NCBI RefSeq assembly: GCF_011303555.1
Contig: NZ_CP049868.1
Span: 5,766,001-5,830,000 of the forward strand
Reading direction: 5' to 3'
Length of the DNA stretch: 64,000 nucleotides
DNA from: Pedobacter sp. HDW13
Lineage (GTDB): Bacteria; Bacteroidota; Bacteroidia; Sphingobacteriales; Sphingobacteriaceae
Positions 57,301-64,000 of this stretch are shown piece after piece; the stretch's first letter is position 1, and each line of letters starts with the position of its first letter. The notes below the pieces were generated by a model that ran no database searches, had not been told where the DNA came from, and saw only the letters and a list, made by a program, of their open reading frames with translations. Position numbers and translations under genes: made by a program.

Positions 57301-58999
57301 TTAATAATTAGGGTTTTGCGTAAGGCTTGGGTTTAACCTAACCTCCTGCTGTGGTATAGGCCAGAGGTATTGTTTGGTGGCATCGAACTTTCTTACAAAC
57401 TGTATTTTAACATCGCTACCAAAGCCCGAATAATCGGCGATACCGTCAGCATCAATAGGTGTTATGCCCGGAAACGGCCATTTTGCTCTATTTTGGTTTG
57501 CAGGATCGGGCAGTGCAATAATGGGTTTATTAAGTGCTCTTTCAGCCAGTTTCCATCTAATCAGGTCCATATAACGCAGGCCCTCGAAAGCAAACTCTAT
57601 CCTCCTCTCCCGCCTTACTATTTTTTTAAGCTGAACCGGATCCAGTGTCGTAATCGCCGGGTAAGAACCTATACTGGTAGCAGCAACGCCGTATCCCCTT
57701 GCCCTAACCCGGTTTATTGCCTCCAATACTGAAGCATCTAACTGCCCCAGTTCTATTTTGGCTTCTGCGTAGGTAAGCAGCATTTCTGCAAAACGTACAA
57801 TAATGGCGTCATTATCTTCGATATGGGTATCGGACCAGCTTTGCTCAACGCCTTTTTTAAACAGGAAACCGGTAAAGCTGGCAAATGGTGCTACTCCCTC
57901 GAGTCGTTATTGGTAGCCTTTCTGGCCAGTTTTGAGCTCCATACCTGCAAAGAATCGGGATGTGGATTGTAGTTGTAGCCTAACCAGTAGGTATTGAAAG
58001 GAACCACAGTAGCTGCAAGTCGCGGATCGCGGTTAGCAAAGGGATTTAGTGGATTGTAAAGCGGCGATTCGTTAATCGGTTTTCCGTCTGTACACTCATA
58101 AGCATCTACCAGCTCACGGGTTGGCATGGTTGCACCAAATCCTCCAGCATTTCTCGATAAGATATCATCGGGTGTTGCTGAAACTTTCTGTGCCTGATCT
58201 CGCGGAATGCCAAGAATAATCTCGGGACTAAGTTCTCCTGCTCTCTGAAAAAGAGCGCTGTAAGAATTATTTAGACTATAAGCTCCGGCACCGGTGAGAT
58301 TCATCACAGCCAAAGCAGCCTCGCGGGCAGTTTCCCAATCGCCCATATAAAGGGCTGTTCTGGCTTTAAGTGCCAATGCAGCTCCTTTTGTTAACCGTTT
58401 TATGCTCGAAGAGGCATAATTTTGCGGCAGGTTCTGCGCTGCAAAATCAAATTCCGCTTTCAGAAAATTATAGATATCGGCTTTACTGCTCTTCTTAACG
58501 TTGTAAGATTCTTCGAGCGTAAGGGTTTTAAGGTTAAGCGGAACATCTCCGTAATGGGTAATCAGTTTACTGTATTGATAGGCCCTGATTAGCCTCATTT
58601 CGGCTTCCAAAGTAGTCATTACAGTTGCCGGAGTACTGGCTGCCGCCCGATCTTTATTTTCGAGGAAAGCATTAACACGTGCAATAGCTTTGTAAGCATT
58701 GGTCCAGAAGGTAAGCGAAAAAGCATCTGATGATGACTGTGTACCGGCGATAACCGGGTTTGAGCCGCTTCCACCGCGGTAGTAACAGTTATCGGAGAAA
58801 AACTCTTCCCAGGCACCTGTATTTTCTTTAATTGGCGCCCAAAAATCTAAACGATAAAGGTCGTTTACCGCCAGTTCGAGCTCTACCTGGTTGGAATAAA
58901 GCTGCTTGTTGAAGGCGAACTTAGGGGATTTAGATCGAGCTTTTTGCATGACCAAATGCAAATGCCCAACATTGCTATAATAAAGAGGTTCTTTTTCAT
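57301..58999 (-). pseudogene. SusD/RagB family lipoprotein (PUL2), two frameshifts
   Basis: Three frames encode one SusD of about 566 residues. The start at 58999 gives a lipoprotein signal and N-terminus (FIIAMLGICIWSCKKLDLNP) in one frame. A lost base near 58898-58900 moves to YSNQVELELAVNDLYRLDFW in the frame 57891-58961. A second break near 57896-57898 ends at ATNNDSRE and resumes as VAPFASFTGFLFKKGVEQSW before MLLTYAEAKIELGQLDASVL in the frame 57301-57783. The C-terminus RRERRIEFAFEGLRYMDLIR and YLWPIPQQEVRLNPSLTQNP is classic SusD. It follows susC by 30 bases. Confidence 0.85.
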
Positions 59000-59029
59000 T
59001 TTAAATAAGGTTTGATATATCCCTGTGTA

Positions 59030-62000
59030 TTAAAATTTTACGTTAACACCGCCAAGAAATGTGGTTACGATTGGATAAGCTGCATTTCCCGATTCAGGAT
59101 CGGCATATTTGGGGAATTTGCTACTGGTAAAGAAATCGTTTACTGCCACATAAAAACGGATAGATTGTAATCCCACTTTCTTCAGCAATGGCTTATCAGC
59201 TAAGGTGTAACCCAAAGTTGTATTCTTGATCCGGAAGTAAGCTCCGTTAAACAGCCAAAAATCAGACAGCGCATAATTATTTCCGGAAACGGTATTGGTT
59301 AAGCGCGGATATTGGGCAACCATATTTTGCTCAGGCGTATTGTTTTTGCTGTAGAATTTCCCGTCAATCAGTTCCGGAAAATTGCCAAACTGCTCCTGAA
59401 ATGGCCTCACCACTTCACTATTCAACCTGCTCAAACGTTTAGCTACCCCCTGAAAGCTGATGCCGAAATCAAATCCTTTATAAGCCAGATTGATGTTACC
59501 ACCATATTGATATCTTGGTAATGAACCGCCAAGCAGCACCCTGTCATTGGCATTGATAATACCATTATTATCGGTATCTGCGTAGCCTAAATCGCCTGCC
59601 GTAACCGCGTTACTGGTTCTGGGCGCTGCGTTTGCACTGGCAGTGTTTTGGTAAATACCTGTTGAACGGTAGCCGTACCATTCGTTAAACTGGCTACCCT
59701 CAAAAATAGACTGATCGCCAAGAATTTGTGTGCCGCCCATATTTACGATATTCGATTTGGCATCCGAAAGGTTAAAGCCGGCACTATAGCTCAGTTCCCC
59801 AATTTTATCTTTCCAGCCGATGGCCATTTCCCAGCCTTTAACATCTAATATTCCGGCATTTTGTGTAGGTCTGTCAAAACCAAGGTTTATCGGAATATCC
59901 AGTCCTAAGAGGATATCGGTAGTTCTTTTTTGGTAATAATCAGCAGTCAGGCTTAATCTATTGTTCAGGAAAGCAGCATCAATACCTATATCGGTAGACT
60001 TTGTGGTCTCCCATGAAATGTTTTGAACGGCATAAACGGTTTGTGCCCCTCCATTTAACGGAATTACGCTTCCGTTCTGATAAAACAACGCGGTACTCAA
60101 ATCAATACTGGCCTGGTAAGGATAATTGCCAATACGCTCATTTCCTACCTCTCCATACGAGCCCCTCAACTTTAGAAAACTAACCCATTTGATGTTTTTC
60201 ATAAATTTTTCTTCGCTCAAACTCCAGCCCGCCGAAAATGATGGAAAATAGGCATCGCGATAAGCAGGTGCAAAACGCGAAGACTTATCATACCTTAAAT
60301 TTGCCTGTAAAAAATAACGGCTTTTGTAATCGTAGCTTAAACGACCAAAGAACGAACGGAGGTTAGCCTCTGATGCATCGCCCGAATTATCTCTCAATAA
60401 CTGTGAGCCTGCGTCGAGATAAGGAAAATCGGTAAGTACAAAACCACTTCTCGAAGCTCCTAACGATTCCTGGTTGCTATAAACACCTTCGTACCCCAGC
60501 AACCCACTAAAATTGTGGTTATTAACCGTTTTGTTATAGTTGGCCAGAAACTGACTGGTTAACTGGTAAATCTCATTCCTACCCTCATTTAAAACCGTTA
60601 AGGCGGTATTGGATAAGGTAGTAGGCGACCCATCTGCCAGTGTATAGGTAATTTTTTTAGAAAAGGCTTTTGTTTTATTAAAATCAAAGGTCGGAGCCAG
60701 AATACCAGTCAGGGTTAAACCTGTTACGGGTTTAAAGTTTAATGCCAAACGCCCCTGCAATTGGTTAGAGCGGCCCGTTGTAGTTCCACCTTCGTTTAAT
60801 TGCGCAAGAGGGTTTCTACCATCCTTAGCAATAGAATACTTACCATTGGTATAGCGGTCGGCATAAACCGGAGGCATTACCCTTGCCTCGTAAATTGGTG
60901 TTTGGCCACTAAAGGGATTCGATACCGGCGCCAAACTGTTAAGCCTTCTTAATCCAAGATCAACAATAGCACTCAGTTTCTCTGAGATTTTGATATCGTT
61001 ATTGATCCTGAACTGATAGCGCTCATAATTGTAGTTATCGTAAAATGCCCCACATTCTGGTAACCTAACGAAGCCTTGGTTTTCAGCTTTTCATTGCCAG
61101 CGGTAAATACCACGTCATGCTGCTCCCTGGGGGCATATTTATTAGTCATAATCAGTTGCTGCCAATCGGTATTGGCAAAAGGAAATTTATCGGGTGTTGC
61201 AGCCCTGTTGGCTTCGAAATTCACAATGTAATCGTTGGCATATGGCCCTGTTGCAGCGCCATCATTAGTAGCCTGCTCGTTAAAGTATTTCATGTAGGTT
61301 GGCGCATCAACATAAGCCGGCAAGGCAGTAGGTTTTTGTAAAGCATACTCGAAATTGTATTCGAGATTCGAGGCACCGTTTTTACCGCGTTTGGTGGTAA
61401 TTAAGATTACCCCGGCGGCACCACGCGAGCCGTATATGGCAGCCGAAGCCGCGTCTTTGAGCACATTAAGCGATTCGACATCATTCGGGTTCACCAGGTC
61501 CATACTGCTTACCGGAATACCGTCTACCACCACCAAAGCATCGTTATTGTTTAGCGTGGTAATGCCGCGTACCCTAACCGTAGCGCCCGAACCAGGCGCT
61601 GAACTGCTCCGCGTAACCGATACTCCTGCTACCGCGCCCTGCAAAGATTCAGAAACCTGCAGGGTTTGCCTGCCCGAAAGTTCTTCGCCGCTAAGTGTAG
61701 CAATGGCACCGGTTAAATCTTTTTTCTTTTGCGTTCCATACCCCACTACCACCACATCATTTAAATTGGTTTGATCGGCCATTAGTGCAACTTCAAGTGG
61801 CTTTCCGTTAAGAATAATTGTTTGTATTTGATAACCCACATAACCGAAAGTCAAGCTTTTTACAGCATCAGGTATGGTTAGGGTAAATCGACCCTGAGTA
61901 TCGGTTAAGGTTCCATTTTTTGTGCCTGGTACACTCACAGTTACACCGATCAGGCTCTCCTTTGTTTTCGCATCGGTAACTCTACCCGAAACGATCTTTG

Positions 62001-62064
62001 TTTGTGCATGAGCTGCATAGTAAATACAGGCTAGCACCAACAATAGCAATAGGTTCTTTTTCAT
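59030..62064 (-). pseudogene. SusC-type TonB-dependent transporter (PUL2), frameshifted
   Basis: Two frames (60973-62064 and 59030-60934) form one SusC of about 1010 residues. The first has a signal peptide (KNLLLLLVLACIYYAAHAQ), a carboxypeptidase-like domain (VSGRVTDAKTKESLIGVTVS) and the plug (VNPNDVESLNVLKDAASAAI, YGSRGAAGVILITTKRGKNG). It runs out at LGYQNVGHF. The true continuation, YDNYNYERYQFRINNDIKIS, lies one frame away and joins the second part. A missing base in the run at 61048-61051 or 61042-61045 accounts for it. There is no STN domain, so this transporter is not FecR-coupled, unlike the PUL1 SusC. Confidence 0.87.
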
Positions 62065-62377
62065 TCAAGATTTGGTTAGTTATTAAATAGTTTGTTGGTT
62101 CTCTTCACTGATGATAACACCAGCTAACTGTAAATTTAGGGGCATATTTAGCTAAAAACACGCTCAACAGCTGACCAAAGCTGAGCCATTATTTAGTACA
62201 ACATAAAACACTAACTAACAGCACCTTAAATACAAAAAAGAACTTAAATGGATAAGCCGATAAAACGAAAAAATAGTTGATCTGAGCCTTACCGTTTATT
62301 TCATCGATTTTAAATTGTGAATCGCAACCCGAAACCATGCGCTTTTATTTTGATATGGTGGCTTTTTCTGTATTTTT
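62065..62377. other. divergent intergenic region, PUL2
   Basis: About 310 bases between the divergently transcribed susC (minus) and the membrane sensor-like gene (plus). It must hold both promoters, but I see no clear TTTG/TAnnTTTG pair and no strong palindrome. Confidence 0.5.
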
Positions 62378-63751
62378 ATGGCACATCCGATAACCGATCA
62401 ACTAACCAAACATATTATCATTACCCGTCCCCAAGTGATACAACAAAGCATGAACGAAGAATCCCTACAGGCTGAAAACATCTTATTCTTCCGCAACCTG
62501 GATAGCTGCTGTCAAAAAATAGCAGAACAGACCGGTAACCAGGATATAGCTTCGTGGAAAAACAGCGATTATGTTAAGCTCAGTGGTTTACTTTATCGGA
62601 AAACAAAAGTGCATTTGGGCGAGAATACCCTGAAACGGATATTTGGTAAAGTCAAAACCTCTAACCGCTACTACCCGCAGAAAGCCACTCGTGATGCGTT
62701 GGCACAGTTTATTGATTTTCGCGACTGGCAGGAATTTGAGCGTATTAACTCACTTACTATTGAAAAACCTCCCCTACCAAAGCCGACACAGTCAAAAGAG
62801 CCTGTAAAACCATCGAAAAGGGCTAAGCACACGCTTAAAGTTATTTTATTTGCTATAACAGTATTGGTAGGGATTAGTTTATGGATTTACATTAAAAGTC
62901 TGATTAGCGATCAGGACATTAAACTTCTGTGCCTAAACCCCAACGGGATAAGTCCACACTCTGCACTTTTTAAACTAAACGTTAAAAACAATGCGAAGAT
63001 TAACCGCGCTGAATACCTTATCGATTTTGCAGATGGCAGTACCATGAAGAAAAGTTTTTCGGCAAATCTGGTTAACCATTACTATGAGGCTCCCGGAAGG
63101 TATTTCCCTGTACTGTTCCATCACAAAAAGCCAATAGATACAGGATGGGTTTACCTTCAAAGCAAAGGTTGGGATTTGATTGCTATGGTAGAACATGATA
63201 CCACCAGGGTATACCCAGTGAGTTCTGCCGCGCTCCAAAACGGAAAAAGAATATCTGCATCCACTTCTGCGCTTATCAAATCAGGCGTTGATACTACCAA
63301 AACCTTTTTTGTTTCATTTGCCAACGTTAAACCGACTACCATAAGTGCCGACAACTTTGAGTTAAATGTTTTCATCCAAACCTCGCCCTCTCGCCCCGGA
63401 GTACGCTGTTCGCAAACAGATTTAATTGTATATGGAGAAAAAGACTTTCATGCGGTTAACCTCATTAAGCCAGAATGTGTAGTATGGAGCAATTTGAAAT
63501 TTTCTGAGAACCAGCTTGATGGTACAAAAGATGACCTGAGACCACAGGGCCAGGACCTTCGCAATGGCAAACACATTAAGCTAAGGATTGAAAACCAGCA
63601 CGCCAGGCTTTTTGTAGATAACAGGGAAATCATTAATAGCAGATATAAAATCCCTATTGGTAAGCTCATGGGAGTAAAAATAAGATTTGCAGGTGTAGGT
63701 AGCTTTGAAAATTTTGAGGCCTATGACCTAAAAACAAAAGAAAAGTTTTAA
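62378..63751 (+). CDS. membrane-spanning protein with possible DNA-binding N-terminus (PUL2 sensor candidate)
   Basis: The 457-residue protein has three parts. Residues about 35-130 are soluble and resemble the helix-turn-helix-like N-terminal module of many Bacteroidetes proteins (VKLSGLLYRKTKVHLGENTL, KRIFGKV, ATRDALAQFIDFRDWQEF). One membrane segment lies near 151-172 (LKVILFAITVLVGISLWIYI). The outer part has a PKD-like region (YLIDFADGSTMKKSFSANLV, YYEAPGRYFPVLFH) and a C-terminal LamG/concanavalin-like region (LKFSENQLDGTKDD). This layout suits a one-component transmembrane regulator of the divergent PUL2 genes. The start could also be the ATG at 62450. Confidence 0.6.
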   Translation: MAHPITDQLTKHIIITRPQVIQQSMNEESLQAENILFFRNLDSCCQKIAEQTGNQDIASWKNSDYVKLSGLLYRKTKVHLGENTLKRIFGKVKTSNRYYPQKATRDALAQFIDFRDWQEFERINSLTIEKPPLPKPTQSKEPVKPSKRAKHTLKVILFAITVLVGISLWIYIKSLISDQDIKLLCLNPNGISPHSALFKLNVKNNAKINRAEYLIDFADGSTMKKSFSANLVNHYYEAPGRYFPVLFHHKKPIDTGWVYLQSKGWDLIAMVEHDTTRVYPVSSAALQNGKRISASTSALIKSGVDTTKTFFVSFANVKPTTISADNFELNVFIQTSPSRPGVRCSQTDLIVYGEKDFHAVNLIKPECVVWSNLKFSENQLDGTKDDLRPQGQDLRNGKHIKLRIENQHARLFVDNREIINSRYKIPIGKLMGVKIRFAGVGSFENFEAYDLKTKEKF

Positions 63752-63844
63752 CTGCTATTAATTAGCATTCCAATAGCAATCGATCAAACAAGTGAAACAG
63801 GCAATCTTCAAATTATTTTCTTGTTGAGCAAGCGCTTAAAAACA

Positions 63845-63885
63845 AAAACGGGGACTTTCTTCTTTCGATTAAGTTCCCCGTTTTT
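63845..63885 (+). terminator. hairpin terminator
   Basis: The stem aacggggact / agt-t-ccccgtt (one bulged T) with a 15-base loop is followed by a T run. It lies about 95 bases after the preceding gene. Nothing else is seen up to the end of the window. Confidence 0.7.
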
Positions 63886-64000
63886 AACTTTAAAAACAAC
63901 CATAGCTGTATTTTAAAGCATCTAATTCTTGTTACTTTGATTTTTCCGTTATCGTTAGGTCTTGCAACTTTTACGATTCGTGAAAATTTATTTCCAACTC

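Overview
The window reads as the chromosome of a Bacteroidetes bacterium of the Pedobacter/Sphingobacteriaceae type. It has SusC/SusD pairs, an ECF sigma/FecR pair, TAnnTTTG-type promoters, 'CKK' lipobox lipoproteins and moderate-to-low GC. This assignment is inference from gene content; no 16S rRNA gene is present.

Left part (1-19000), mostly core genes: an esterase tail; a GT4 glycosyltransferase with an extra C-terminal domain convergent with a GH130 mannoside phosphorylase; a GAF histidine kinase; a metallophosphoesterase; a DUF763 protein; the glutamate synthase genes gltB (frameshifted) and gltD; the SRP RNA with a clear promoter; a transaldolase-like aldolase; GmhB; a FucP-type sugar permease; and a lipoprotein formylglycine-generating enzyme.

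Middle part (19187-32065), accessory hot spot at tRNA-Lys(UUU). The 3' end of the tRNA is repeated at about 25855 and 29415, and each copy is followed by its own hairpin terminator. This marks two elements in tandem. The first carries an IntDOT-like tyrosine recombinase, a DUF6922/AbiEii-type toxin-antitoxin pair, a lipoprotein polymorphic toxin with an AHH nuclease tip, and a decaying row of immunity-like genes. The second carries an internally deleted ISAon1-like insertion sequence, a broken orphan gene and an S41 peptidase. Directly beyond the third copy lies a compact three-gene AT-rich operon: two different AlkB-like HxD...H...R dioxygenases and an endonuclease V. I know of no described system with this composition, and it is the best candidate for a new system in the window.

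Right part (32339-63751), metabolism: an acyltransferase; an isoquinoline-1-oxidoreductase-type molybdenum hydroxylase operon with its own XdhC and MocA maturation genes and a dihaem cytochrome-like subunit; then two polysaccharide utilisation loci on the minus strand. PUL1 (38922-53258) has sigma, FecR, SusC with STN domain, SusD, a small lipoprotein, GH35, GH110 and GH95. This enzyme set would suit a glycan with alpha-galactose and alpha-fucose on beta-galactose. PUL2 (53667-62064) has SusC, SusD, a secreted protein of unknown function and an MFS permease. A divergent membrane-spanning protein with a possible DNA-binding N-terminus lies next to it.

Data quality: at least eight genes are broken by apparent single-base losses, almost all in short homopolymers (gltB, an immunity gene, an orphan ORF, FecR, the PUL2 secreted protein, SusD twice, SusC). 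Housekeeping gltB is among them, so sequencing or assembly error is more likely than true decay for most. The stop codons in the island pseudogenes look like real decay.
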